A DNA stretch of 64,000 nt from Hyphomicrobiales bacterium (GTDB lineage Bacteria > Pseudomonadota > Alphaproteobacteria > Rhizobiales > Rhizobiaceae), in assembly GCA_900465665.1 (NCBI GenBank), contig UBJO01000074.1, positions 1 to 64,000 on the forward strand. The letters run 5' to 3'. Of the stretch, positions 17,705 to 26,697 are shown one piece after another. Position numbers and translations under genes: made by a program. Positions within the stretch are counted from its first letter, which is position 1; each line of letters starts with the position of its first letter. The notes beneath the pieces were generated by a model, which was not told the origin of the DNA, ran no database searches, and saw nothing but the letters and a program-made list of their open reading frames with translations.

Positions 17705-19456
17705 ATGAGCATGCTGTTTAAGTCTGGTGCTGACCGCATTCTTTCGGCTCTCGATCGCACACTCGCCATCATCGAGTTTGATTGCGAGGGAGTCGTACTG
17801 AAAGCCAATGAGAACTTTTGTCGCGTATTAGGCTACGACCTTCGTGAAATTGTCGGCAAGCATCACAGCCTGTTCGTCGATCAGGACGAGGTGAAATCGC
17901 CGGAATACCGCCAGTTCTGGTCGAACCTGGCGAATGGTAAGCCCGATCAACGTCAATACAAGCGCATAGCAAAAGGCGGGCGCGAAGTCTGGATCGAGGC
18001 GTCCTATAACCCTGTGATGCGCGCAAATCGGGTCGAAAAGATCATCAAGTTTGCGACTGACATCACAGCAATCAAAATCAAGGCGGCCGAGGACGGTGGC
18101 AAGCTGGCCGCTTTGAGCCGCGCGCAAGCGATTATCGAGTTCACGCCATCAGGTGAAATTCTTACCGCCAACGAAATATTTCTCGCGACGCTGGGTTATC
18201 GCATGGAGGAGATCGTTGGTAAACACCACGCGGTGTTCTGCGACCCGGCCTATGCCGCAAGCATGGACTATCAACGTTTCTGGCAAGAACTTGGGGCGGG
18301 GCGTCACCAGACCGCCGAATTCCAACGAGTCGCCAAAGGCGGCCGCCGGGTCTATATCCAAGCTTCCTACAATCCTATTCTCGACATGAATGGTCGCGTC
18401 TTCAAGGTGGTGAAATTCGCGACTGATGTAACCGGCCGGGTCGAGAACGTTATGGAACTGGCCACGGGACTTCGCAAGCTTGCGGCGGGCGATCTCAACC
18501 ACTCAATAGACCTGCCGTTCATTCCGTCGCTGGACCCCATTAGGGTTGATTTTAACGACACGGTTGGCAAGCTATCATCTGCTATGGCCACCGTCGCCAC
18601 CAATGCCAAGGCAATCTCCGATAGTTCCGCAAACATCCAGTCGAACACTGACAGTCTGGCGAAACGGACCGAGCAGCAGGCTGCTTCCGTGGAAGAAACC
18701 GCTGCTGCACTCGAGGAGGTTACCACGACTGTCGCTGATTCAAGTCATCGCGCGGTCGAAGCGGGTCGCTTAGTGGCTAGGGCGAAGGCGAATGCCGAAC
18801 ACTCAGGCGAGATCGTAGGGCGAGCGGTGATGGCTATGGACGGGATCGCGCGTTCATCGAGTGCGATTTCCTCGATCATCAGCGTTATTGACGGCATCGC
18901 GTTTCAGACGAACCTTTTGGCGCTCAATGCCGGGGTGGAAGCAGCCAGGGCCGGAGACGCCGGCAAGGGGTTTGCAGTCGTCGCCCAGGAAGTGCGTGAG
19001 CTTGCACAACGCTCCGCGAGCGCCGCCAAAGAGATTTCGTCCCTCATTACCGCTTCCGCAGGTGAAGTGGCGGGCGGGGTTAAACTGGTGAATGAAACCG
19101 GTGAGGCACTGGTACGGATAGCCAACGAAGTGCAGGAGATCGACGGACACGTGATTGCGATCGTGCAGGCTGCGCAGGAACAATCGACCGCATTGAAGGA
19201 GATCAACCAAGCGGTAAACTCCATCGATCAGGGCACTCAACAGAACGCTGCGATGGTGGAGGAGTCTAACGCGGCAAGCCACGCGCTTGCCGGAGATGCA
19301 CGCGGCCTCTTCGAACTGGTTGGTCAATTTCGGACCTCTCAATCGGATAAGCTTGAGCCCGCGCGATCGCCGACGGTCGTCGCTATTCGCACAACGCCCC
19401 CTCGGCGGGCACGGCCTTCCACAGCGGCCTTGGCCGCCTCGTGGGAAGAGTTCTGA
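17705..19456 (+). CDS. Soluble twin-PAS methyl-accepting chemotaxis protein
   Basis: A 583-residue chemoreceptor without transmembrane segments. Two tandem PAS domains (about 10-130 and 135-250) share the repeated GYDLREIVGKHHSLF / GYRMEEIVGKHHAVF block. A HAMP-like linker (LAAGDLNHSID) and the MA signalling domain follow. The hairpin tip reads GIAFQTNLLALNAGVEAARAG, with Gly instead of the usual Ala. The last residues, SWEEF, match the W-x-x-F pentapeptide that recruits CheR. GGGAGG precedes ATG 17705. PAS domains suggest redox or small-molecule sensing in the cytoplasm, as in Aer2 or BdlA-like receptors. Confidence 0.93.
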   Translation: MSMLFKSGADRILSALDRTLAIIEFDCEGVVLKANENFCRVLGYDLREIVGKHHSLFVDQDEVKSPEYRQFWSNLANGKPDQRQYKRIAKGGREVWIEASYNPVMRANRVEKIIKFATDITAIKIKAAEDGGKLAALSRAQAIIEFTPSGEILTANEIFLATLGYRMEEIVGKHHAVFCDPAYAASMDYQRFWQELGAGRHQTAEFQRVAKGGRRVYIQASYNPILDMNGRVFKVVKFATDVTGRVENVMELATGLRKLAAGDLNHSIDLPFIPSLDPIRVDFNDTVGKLSSAMATVATNAKAISDSSANIQSNTDSLAKRTEQQAASVEETAAALEEVTTTVADSSHRAVEAGRLVARAKANAEHSGEIVGRAVMAMDGIARSSSAISSIISVIDGIAFQTNLLALNAGVEAARAGDAGKGFAVVAQEVRELAQRSASAAKEISSLITASAGEVAGGVKLVNETGEALVRIANEVQEIDGHVIAIVQAAQEQSTALKEINQAVNSIDQGTQQNAAMVEESNAASHALAGDARGLFELVGQFRTSQSDKLEPARSPTVVAIRTTPPRRARPSTAALAASWEEF

Positions 19457-19491
19457 CGGCGGGCCCCGTGCGGGGAATAGGGATAGCGACA

Positions 19492-19896
19492 ATGAAACAC
19501 GAACCCGGCAGCGCAAAGCAACCAGACGAAATCGATGTGGAGGTGGGCCGTCGCCTTCGACTTCAACGAAAACTTCTCGGCATGACGCAGACGGGCCTGG
19601 CTTCTGGACTTGGTATAACCTTTCAGCAGGTTCAAAAGTACGAGCGCGGTACGAACCGAATCGGTGCCAGCCGCCTTGCCGACGTCGCGCGAATCTTGAA
19701 GGTCGAGGTCTCATACTTCTTCAACGACACCCGCATGATCGGCGACGTTGGCGTGGATGTGCCAGAGGATATAGCGAGCTTTGTGGCAACAAAGGAAGGC
19801 ATCTCCCTTAACCGATCTTTTCAGAAGATATTGGATGCCGCAACCAGAAGACGCGTAGTCAGCCTTATTCAGGCGATCGCTGAGGATGACAAATGA
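19492..19896 (+). CDS. XRE-family HTH transcriptional regulator
   Basis: A 134-residue protein with a Cro/C1-type HTH at about 15-70 (GRRLRLQRKLLGMTQ, FQQVQKYERGTNRI) and a C-terminal helical part of unknown role. It follows the chemoreceptor by 35 bp and could be co-transcribed. This HTH variant is common in rhizobia, usually as small repressor-like regulators. No target site was identified. Confidence 0.88.
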   Translation: MKHEPGSAKQPDEIDVEVGRRLRLQRKLLGMTQTGLASGLGITFQQVQKYERGTNRIGASRLADVARILKVEVSYFFNDTRMIGDVGVDVPEDIASFVATKEGISLNRSFQKILDAATRRRVVSLIQAIAEDDK

Positions 19897-20242
19897 GCTA
19901 GTCGCCGCCGATTGAATTCGGTATGTCGATGAACGGGACATACGCTGCGAGCGCGGACTAACCGTTAGAAAGACTGTGAATGGCTGCGGCGCGTCGCTGA
20001 AGAGACATTTGTTGCTTACGTCTTTCCCCGAGAAGCTGTGTGACGAAGGTCGTGTCGACCTAGGCTCGGGATTTTGGTATTTGGCCCGTCTCAGGCAAGC
20101 AGAAAGACAAAGACCGCAGCAGCGCCGTCATGGTGCCAGTAAGCGCATCATCAGGTGAATGTGCAAACTGGCCTAGGAGCATGTCTGCGAGATTGCGGTC
20201 GCGTTATAAACACGACCGCACTTCACATTTATCGAGCTACAT
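19897..20242. other. Intergenic region, nothing recognised
   Basis: 346 bp between the XRE regulator and the convergent proline-rich protein. Only short frames without start signals are present. Confidence 0.5.
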
Positions 20243-20584
20243 CTATCGAGCTGGCTGCATAGGTCCACTCATGCGGTCGAGAACCTGCGAGAGTATGTCT
20301 GCGCAAGCTTTCACCGGTTCGTCATCGGCGCATTTGATGTCGATAACTTTTGCACCGTCCTCTATGCGGAAGTGTGCGGCCTTGGAGGGCGGGGGAGGTG
20401 GCGCAGGGCGGTGACCTCGCGGTCCCATGTCGCCTTCAGGACCAATCGGCGCAGGCCCGGCGCGGTCCGCGTCGACATGGTCCGGTCCGCCAGGAGCTGG
20501 AGGTGGTGGAGCAGGGGGTTGTTGTGCCATCGCTGTCCCAGCGAGGGCAGTCATGAGAAGGATTGGAAGTACGTATTTTCTCAT
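20243..20584 (-). CDS. Small secreted proline-rich protein
   Basis: A 113-residue predicted periplasmic protein. A Sec signal peptide (MRKYVLPILLMTALAG, cleavage after AMA) is followed by two Pro-rich runs (residues about 23-35 and 60-70). The C-terminal domain has two cysteines (DIKCADDEPVKACADIL). AAGGA lies upstream of ATG. I do not recognise a named family. A set of GTTCAG/CTGAAC repeats lies about 250 bp upstream and a matching palindrome precedes the RND efflux operon. Confidence 0.7.
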   Translation of the reverse strand: MRKYVLPILLMTALAGTAMAQQPPAPPPPAPGGPDHVDADRAGPAPIGPEGDMGPRGHRPAPPPPPSKAAHFRIEDGAKVIDIKCADDEPVKACADILSQVLDRMSGPMQPAR

Positions 20585-20995
20585 CTTATGGATGTCCTTG
20601 TTTCGGTTTGGGCGGCACAGCTCGCTCCCGGGCACTGTCTTCGACAATAACCAGGTTGATATCGCTTGGAGCGTCGCAGATCGTGCAACTCAAGGGGATT
20701 GGCACTGCCATAGCCGAGCGGACAATCTCAGCGTCCTTGGACCTTTCCGGCCGATTGTCTGGAACCGGACGTGGCATCGGGCTTTCTCCTGTCGAGCACG
20801 GCTCAAACCTTAAATGTCCTCTCTTTGACCTCGCCTGAACACATCGGTTCAGTTTCAGTTCAGGTAATCCTGGGTCGAAATGATCGCATTGCTAAAGCTA
20901 TAGGTAAATGCACTGCGTTCGCGTGACCCCCTTCCAATATCCGCGACGTGGCGTATCTACACGTTAGGGCACGGTGCCCTTCGCATAAGGCAACC
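20585..20995. other. Intergenic control region
   Basis: 411 bp containing the CTGAAC repeat cluster. A minus-strand frame at 20586-20777 (63 codons, ending one base before the secreted-protein start) could be a small coupled gene, but it has no good Shine-Dalgarno site and no family resemblance. Confidence 0.4.
20834..20864. promoter_or_regulatory. CTGAAC/GTTCAG repeat cluster (candidate operator)
   Basis: Three copies of one hexamer occur: CCTGAAC at 20834-20840, GTTCAG at 20847-20852 and GTTCAGG at 20858-20864. The outer pair form an inverted repeat. The two GTTCAG copies are direct repeats 11 bp apart, the spacing used by OmpR-type response regulators. The cluster lies between the secreted-protein gene (start 20584, minus) and the adenylate cyclase (start 20996, plus). 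Confidence 0.5.
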
Positions 20996-22219
20996 ATGTC
21001 CAAACCTTCTGTAAACACGTTGTTCGGCCGTGCCCGCAGTGAGTTCCGTCAAAGTGCCAGTGTGATAATTGCGGCCGTCATTTTCATCGCCTTGGCAGCA
21101 GTCGCGGCTTCATTTTACATTTCGCAGCGTGAGCGTCAGGCACAGCAATCCATCGCACACACCATCGGCAACGAAAGACATCTGTCCCAGCTTCAGTCGC
21201 TATTGCAAGACGCCGAGATTGGACAGCGAGGCTACCTCCTGACCAATGATCGCTCTTATCTCGAGCCTTATGAGGTCGCGACACGGGCCGTGGCTGGAGC
21301 GCTCGACGCTTTGAGCGAAGGTGTATCGGACAACAGCCGTCAGGATGGCAACGTTGCAGTACTGCGATCAATGATCGCTCAGAAGCTGTCCGAACTGCGC
21401 CAGAGCATCGCCCGTCAAAGTGAGGGCGATAACAGTGGCGCTCTCGCGATCATGCGGACCGGGCAAGGCAAGATGCTGATGGACGGTGTGCGTGAAACAC
21501 TCAAGACGATGAGGGCCGAGGAAGGGAGAAAACTGGCCGAGCGCGTGTCGGAAGCGAGGAGCGCTGACAGACGGATGGAGATGGTCGTTTTTGTCCTTGC
21601 CTTGGTGACAGCGGTTTTCGCCATCCTGGCAATACGCTCGACAACGCGGCGGGCTCGATCGGCAGAGTTAACGCGCGATGAGCTCTTGTCACGGCTCGAC
21701 AGGCGACTGCTTGCAATAATGGCAGCCGACATCGCTGGTTATAGTAAGCTGATGGAAGGGGACGAGACCGCGACTCTGGCTCGCCTGCAAATGGTCCGCG
21801 ATTTGATTGACCCAATCATCGAGAGCCACGCTGGCACGATTGTGACGACTGCGGGCGACAGTGTGCTTGCCGCGTTCAGTAGCGCGCTCTCTGCGATTGA
21901 TTGTGCTCTTGAGATCCAGCGCGAGATGGCAAATGCGCACTCGGCTTCCCACGATAACGAGCGTCTTCTTTTTCGAATTGGCATCAATGTTGGTGACGTG
22001 GTCGTACAGAATGGCGATGTCTTTGGAGATACGGTGAACGTTGCAGCACGGCTGGAGGCGATCGCCGAGCCAGGGGGGATTTGTATCTCACGTACGGTGC
22101 GCGACCATGTCAGGAAGCAGCGGACGCTGATCTTCGATGATCTTGGCTTTAAGCAAATGAAGAATATTGCTCAGCCAGTAAGCGCCTTTCGGGTGCGGGA
22201 ACATCCGTCGCAGGGGTAG
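20996..22219 (+). CDS. CHASE3-domain class III adenylate/guanylate cyclase
   Basis: A 407-residue inner-membrane protein. The first transmembrane helix is near residues 20-40. A periplasmic CHASE3 domain follows (about 42-185; DAEIGQRGYLLTNDRSYL), then a second helix near 200-220 and a class III cyclase domain (about 240-400). Cyclase hallmarks are MAADIAGYSKLM with a metal-binding Asp, TTAGDSVLAAF, and FGDTVNVAARLEA. The internal ATG at 20996 gives the proper N-terminus. It probably makes cAMP in response to a periplasmic signal. The hybrid kinase at 60354 carries a related CHASE3 domain. Confidence 0.92.
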   Translation: MSKPSVNTLFGRARSEFRQSASVIIAAVIFIALAAVAASFYISQRERQAQQSIAHTIGNERHLSQLQSLLQDAEIGQRGYLLTNDRSYLEPYEVATRAVAGALDALSEGVSDNSRQDGNVAVLRSMIAQKLSELRQSIARQSEGDNSGALAIMRTGQGKMLMDGVRETLKTMRAEEGRKLAERVSEARSADRRMEMVVFVLALVTAVFAILAIRSTTRRARSAELTRDELLSRLDRRLLAIMAADIAGYSKLMEGDETATLARLQMVRDLIDPIIESHAGTIVTTAGDSVLAAFSSALSAIDCALEIQREMANAHSASHDNERLLFRIGINVGDVVVQNGDVFGDTVNVAARLEAIAEPGGICISRTVRDHVRKQRTLIFDDLGFKQMKNIAQPVSAFRVREHPSQG

Positions 22220-22224
22220 CAAGT

Positions 22225-22244
22225 GCGGCGGAAGAAATGCCGCC
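22225..22244. terminator. Short hairpin between convergent genes
   Basis: GCGGC and GCCGC pair around a 9-nt spacer and are followed by an A-run, midway between the convergent cyclase and ArsB-like genes (40 bp apart). It could end either transcript weakly. Confidence 0.3.
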
Positions 22245-22259
22245 AAAAAGGTCAGCACA

Positions 22260-23519
22260 CTAAGGCGTGAATGCCAGTGCAGCCAAAGACAGCGCCAGGG
22301 CAGGGGTCATGACGAGCACTCCAAGCTTCAGGAACTGTATTCCGGTCACGGATATCCCTTCTCGGCGAAGCGCTGAGAGCCAGAGTATCGTCGCAAGTGA
22401 ACCGGTTACGGAAAGATTTGGTCCCAGGTCGACACCGATCAAGACGGCACCGGCGACCCTATCTGCGACGTGGGCCGCCTGGACGGCACTTCCAGCAAAC
22501 AAACCTGCTGGCAGGTTGTTCACCAGATTGGATATCAGCGCGACGAGAGTGCCTGAGACCGCGATGGCTTGAGTTTCCGAACGCATACTGAGATCTTGCA
22601 GAGCATCGGCGAGCGCTGCCGTAATTCCAGTTCGATTGACTGCTTCGACCACGACGAATAGGCCCGCCACTAGCGGCAGTACGCTCCAGCTCACGCCTCT
22701 AATAACTGCAACCGGGCTCTCCCTGACGACAGTGAGTACGAGTGCCGCGGTGCAGACCCCGGCAAGAAACGTCGGAAGGCCAAGATCGACATGGACAGCA
22801 GATGCCGCGACAAGGAGCATCGCGGTGACGATCAGCCCTGTGCCAGCTAGCTTTGCGGACGTCTTCAACTCAGGTCTTGCGATCTGCGGTGCGATTTCCT
22901 CATTGGCGAGCGAGCTTCGTTGCGTCCAGTAAAGGACGATGAAGGTCACGGCGATCGACGCAATAGAGGGCAGCATGAATGTCGCTAGCCAATGAGACAG
23001 TGGTGGCATTTCTCCACCTGCAAATATCACGAGGTTCGCTGGGTTCGAAATCGGCAGAAGGAAGCTTGCCGCGTTCGCGATGAATGCGCATATGAAAAGA
23101 TATGGAAGAGGATTCTTCACCTGCGCGGCTCGGCAAGCAGCGTAAACAGCCGGAGTAAGCACGACTGCGGTCGCGTCGTTCGAGAGCAGTCCAGTCACCA
23201 GGATACCGATGATGTAGACCAGAACGAATAGACGCTTAGGCGACCCCTTCGCCTGTGAGGTCGCAATCGCGGCGATCCAGTCGAATAGGCCTTCCTTGCG
23301 AGCCAGTTCCGAGAGAAGCATCATGCCGACAAGAAACAGGTAGACGTCCGTGCCCTTCAGTACGCCTGCCCAGCCGTCTTCAGGCGACAGGATACCGAGC
23401 GTGACGATGAGCAAAGCCGCACAAACTGCCCACACTGCCTCTGGCAGGCGGAAGGGGCGGACTACAACTCCGGCAGCGGTTGCCGCTGCAATCGCAAACG
23501 TCAAAATCGAATTGTTCAT
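22260..23519 (-). CDS. ArsB/NhaD-type anion transporter
   Basis: A 419-residue, strongly hydrophobic protein with about 11-12 predicted helices, of the ion-transporter superfamily that includes arsenite exporter ArsB. Typical elements are the SNDATAVVLTPAV segment near 112 and ANAASFLLPISNPANLV near 148, and a similar SNLVNNLPAGL in the second half. No ArsR or ArsC gene is nearby, so an arsenic role is not established. It follows the RND pump gene by 31 bp on the same strand and may belong to that operon. Confidence 0.82.
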   Translation of the reverse strand: MNNSILTFAIAAATAAGVVVRPFRLPEAVWAVCAALLIVTLGILSPEDGWAGVLKGTDVYLFLVGMMLLSELARKEGLFDWIAAIATSQAKGSPKRLFVLVYIIGILVTGLLSNDATAVVLTPAVYAACRAAQVKNPLPYLFICAFIANAASFLLPISNPANLVIFAGGEMPPLSHWLATFMLPSIASIAVTFIVLYWTQRSSLANEEIAPQIARPELKTSAKLAGTGLIVTAMLLVAASAVHVDLGLPTFLAGVCTAALVLTVVRESPVAVIRGVSWSVLPLVAGLFVVVEAVNRTGITAALADALQDLSMRSETQAIAVSGTLVALISNLVNNLPAGLFAGSAVQAAHVADRVAGAVLIGVDLGPNLSVTGSLATILWLSALRREGISVTGIQFLKLGVLVMTPALALSLAALAFTP

Positions 23520-23550
23520 GAGGACCTAAAGAGATATGTGGCTTCTGTTG

Positions 23551-26500
23551 TCAAGCTGCCGGACGAGTCTCGATCACGGGAACGATCGGCCGATCTTCTT
23601 TCCCACGCAACTTATCCAGCAACAGATAGATAACGGGCGTCGTATAAAGTGTCAGCAGTTGGCTGACCAGTAGCCCACCGACAATGGCGTAGCCGAGCGG
23701 CTGGCGCAGTTCCGACCCCGATCCGTGGCCAAGGGCTAGCGGGACGCCACCAAGCAATGCCGCCATCGTCGTCATCAGGATTGGCCGAAACCGCATGCGT
23801 GCAGCCTTCACGATAGCATCCTGGCTGCTGAGATTTTCCTCTCGTTCGACCTGTATGGCGAAATCGACCAGCATGATGCCGTTCTTTTTGACGATGCCGA
23901 TCAACAAAATGGCGCCAATCATCGCAACCAGCCCGAAGTCGAATCCCGCTAGGTCCAACGCCAGCAAGGCTCCAAGACCCGCTGAAGGCAAGGTGGAGAG
24001 GATAGTCAGCGGGTGGACGAGACTCTCGTATAGAACGCCTAGAATGATGTAGACGACGATCAGAGAGGCGAGGATGAGAAGTGGTATGGTCGCCAGCGAA
24101 TCCTTGAACGCCTTGGCGCTGCCGGAAAAGCTTGTCTGAAGGGACGAAGGCGGATGCATTTCGGCAACCGCATTCTCAATCGCTGCTGTTGCTTGCCCAA
24201 GTGCCACTGTCGGTGCGAGGTTAAAGGACACTGTCACCGCAGGCGACTGTCCCTGATGTGAAATCGAAACAGGAGCCACCCCGTCAGTCGACCAATGTGC
24301 GACAACGGACAACGGCACGAGGGTCCCGTTGCTGGCGCGGACAGAAAGTCTATCAAGCGTTGCTAGGTCGCGCTGCAAGTTTGGCAGGACCTCCAGGATC
24401 ACGCGAAACGTGTCTGTCTGTGTTGAGTAAGAGGCTACCTGGCGCTGTCCGAAGGCGTCGTAAAGGGTGTCGTCTATGGTCGAAGGCAGGACGCCATAGA
24501 GTGTTGCGGCGGCGCGATCGATTTTGACGGACAGGTTCGGCGCTTCCGCCTGCTGGTCAGTGCCTACATCGCGCAACTCTGACAGACCTTGCAGCTTTGC
24601 GGTTATCTTCGTCGCCCAGTCTGCAAGTTCCTGAATGTTTGCGTCCTGAAGCGTGAACTGATATTGCGTCTTTGCTGGACGAGCTCCGATGTTAATATCT
24701 TGGGCCGACTGCATGAAGAGCTTGATGCCTTGCTGGGCATTGAGCGCGGTGCTCAAGCGAGCAATGACCTCCTTGGCGCTCGCATCCCGCTCTTCCAGTG
24801 GTTTCAGGGTGATATTGACGTGTCCCTGGTTCATCGCGTTGCCGCCATTGCCGCCACCAATATCCATGAATACGCTATAGATGGCCGGATCCTTCATGAC
24901 GATAGCGCTGACCCGCTCCTGAAGCTTTGCCATTTCAGCGAACGAGATGTCTGGTGACGCCTGGGACAGACCGCCGATAAATCCGGTGTCCTGCTCCGGA
25001 AAGAAGCCCTTCGGGATTACGACGAACAGGTATGCTGTAAGTGCGATTGTTGCGAGGAAGAACGAAAATGTCAGATATTTAAACCGAATGACGGGCTGCA
25101 GGCTGCGGACATACAGGTTTGTGATGGATTCGAAGAACGCCTCCCCCGCCCTGTAAAGCCGTCCATGACTTGTCTTCTCGACATTGCGAATGAAGCGTGA
25201 TGCCAACATAGGCGTTAGCGTCAGCGAGACAACCGCAGAAATGAGGATGGCGACAGTCAAGGTAACCGCAAACTCGCGGAACATTCTACCGACGATCCCG
25301 CCCATCAGAAGTATCGGAATGAGGACGGCGATAAGCGAAAGGCTGATCGAGACGATAGTAAAGCCGATTTCGCGTGCCCCGGTCCGGGCGGCCTCCAACG
25401 GCTCCATACCGTCCTCGATGTGGCGGGTTATGTTCTCTAGCATGACGATCGCGTCATCAACGACAAACCCGACCGCAACGACAAGGGCCATGAGCGATAG
25501 ATTGTCTAGGCTGAAGCCTAGGACCCACATCGGTGCAAGCGAACCGGCGAGTGCAATTGGCAGGGTGACAGCTGGAATGATCGTGGCGCGCAGGTTTCGC
25601 AGGAAGAGGAAGATAACGACGACCACCAGTCCGATCGTCAGCATCAAGGTGAACTGCACATCCGCAACTGACGCGCGGATCGTTGTCGTCCTGTCGGTGA
25701 CGAGTTCGAGTTTTATGGATTTCGGCAAGGATGCCTGAAGGGCAGGGAGCTGCTCCTTCACCGCCTCGACGACGGCGATGACGTTTGCACCGGGTTGGCG
25801 GAAGACATCGAGAGCAATGCCGCGCTGTCCATTCGTCCAGTGTGCCATTTTGTTGTCTTCGGCGCCGTCGACTGCCTGACCGATATCGCGAATGCGCACC
25901 GGGCCTCCGTTGCGATAGGCGATGACTGCATCGTTCCATTCCGCACTGCTTCCGATCTGGTCGTTGGTATAGATCGGGAAGGTCCGGGTCGGGTCGTCTA
26001 TGTTGCCTTTCGGCGCGCTGAGGCTCAGTCCTGCGATGGCCGACCTAACATCCTCGAGTGTCACGTTCGCTTGAGCAAGCCGTCCGGGGTCGACGGCGAT
26101 CCGGATCGCAGGCTTCTGCTTCCCACCGATGTTGACATAGGCGACACCAGAGACCTGCCCGATCTTCGAGGCGACGTTCCGCTCAATGTATTCGTCAAGC
26201 TGCGGGAGCGTCAGCGTGTCCGAGGTTGCTGAAAGCTGCATGATCGGCGCATCGGCCGGGTTGACCTTCCTGACGGTCGGAAGCGCAGTCATATCCTTCG
26301 GAAGCTGTCCGGCGGCCTCGCTAATCGCGGTTTGAACGTCACTCGCCGCAGTCTGGATGTCCTGATCAAGTCCGAACTGTACGGTGATCGACGTAGTTCC
26401 GAGAGAGCTGTTGGAGGTCATCTCCGATATGCCGCTGACACGCGAAAGCGCCTCCTCGATTGGTTGCGCGACGCTCGATGCCATTGTTTCGGGCGAAGCG

Positions 26501-26697
26501 CCAGGAAGGCTGGCGGCGATTTGAACCGTTGGGAAGTCGATCTGCGGCAATGCCGAGACGGGCATGAACGGATAGCAGATGACCCCTACCAGGAAGATGC
26601 CGCTCATGATCAGCCCGGTCGCGACAGGGTGCATGATGAAGAAATCGAAAAAGCCGGATGCAGAAGCCCTCTTGGTGCTGCGGACATCCTCGCTCAT
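23551..26697 (-). CDS. RND multidrug efflux permease
   Basis: A 1048-residue inner-membrane RND pump of the HAE1 (AcrB/MdtB) family. There is a helix near residue 25, a large periplasmic loop, helices around 340-550, a second loop and C-terminal helices. The proton-relay Asp-Asp pair is present (GFVVDDAIVMLENI), as is the second-half GIVKKNGIMLVDFA block. Its start overlaps the stop of the adaptor gene by 4 bp, so the two are co-translated. No TolC-type outer membrane channel gene lies alongside; one elsewhere must be used. Confidence 0.95.
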   Translation of the reverse strand: MSEDVRSTKRASASGFFDFFIMHPVATGLIMSGIFLVGVICYPFMPVSALPQIDFPTVQIAASLPGASPETMASSVAQPIEEALSRVSGISEMTSNSSLGTTSITVQFGLDQDIQTAASDVQTAISEAAGQLPKDMTALPTVRKVNPADAPIMQLSATSDTLTLPQLDEYIERNVASKIGQVSGVAYVNIGGKQKPAIRIAVDPGRLAQANVTLEDVRSAIAGLSLSAPKGNIDDPTRTFPIYTNDQIGSSAEWNDAVIAYRNGGPVRIRDIGQAVDGAEDNKMAHWTNGQRGIALDVFRQPGANVIAVVEAVKEQLPALQASLPKSIKLELVTDRTTTIRASVADVQFTLMLTIGLVVVVIFLFLRNLRATIIPAVTLPIALAGSLAPMWVLGFSLDNLSLMALVVAVGFVVDDAIVMLENITRHIEDGMEPLEAARTGAREIGFTIVSISLSLIAVLIPILLMGGIVGRMFREFAVTLTVAILISAVVSLTLTPMLASRFIRNVEKTSHGRLYRAGEAFFESITNLYVRSLQPVIRFKYLTFSFFLATIALTAYLFVVIPKGFFPEQDTGFIGGLSQASPDISFAEMAKLQERVSAIVMKDPAIYSVFMDIGGGNGGNAMNQGHVNITLKPLEERDASAKEVIARLSTALNAQQGIKLFMQSAQDINIGARPAKTQYQFTLQDANIQELADWATKITAKLQGLSELRDVGTDQQAEAPNLSVKIDRAAATLYGVLPSTIDDTLYDAFGQRQVASYSTQTDTFRVILEVLPNLQRDLATLDRLSVRASNGTLVPLSVVAHWSTDGVAPVSISHQGQSPAVTVSFNLAPTVALGQATAAIENAVAEMHPPSSLQTSFSGSAKAFKDSLATIPLLILASLIVVYIILGVLYESLVHPLTILSTLPSAGLGALLALDLAGFDFGLVAMIGAILLIGIVKKNGIMLVDFAIQVEREENLSSQDAIVKAARMRFRPILMTTMAALLGGVPLALGHGSGSELRQPLGYAIVGGLLVSQLLTLYTTPVIYLLLDKLRGKEDRPIVPVIETRPAA

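Noticed and set aside
20586..20777. 63-codon minus-strand frame ending one base before the proline-rich protein start
   Set aside because: Attractive spacing but poor start signal and no family; kept only as a remark.
22260..23519. Naming the transporter arsB outright
   Set aside because: Family membership is clear but no arsR or arsC partner is present, so the arsenic function is not shown.
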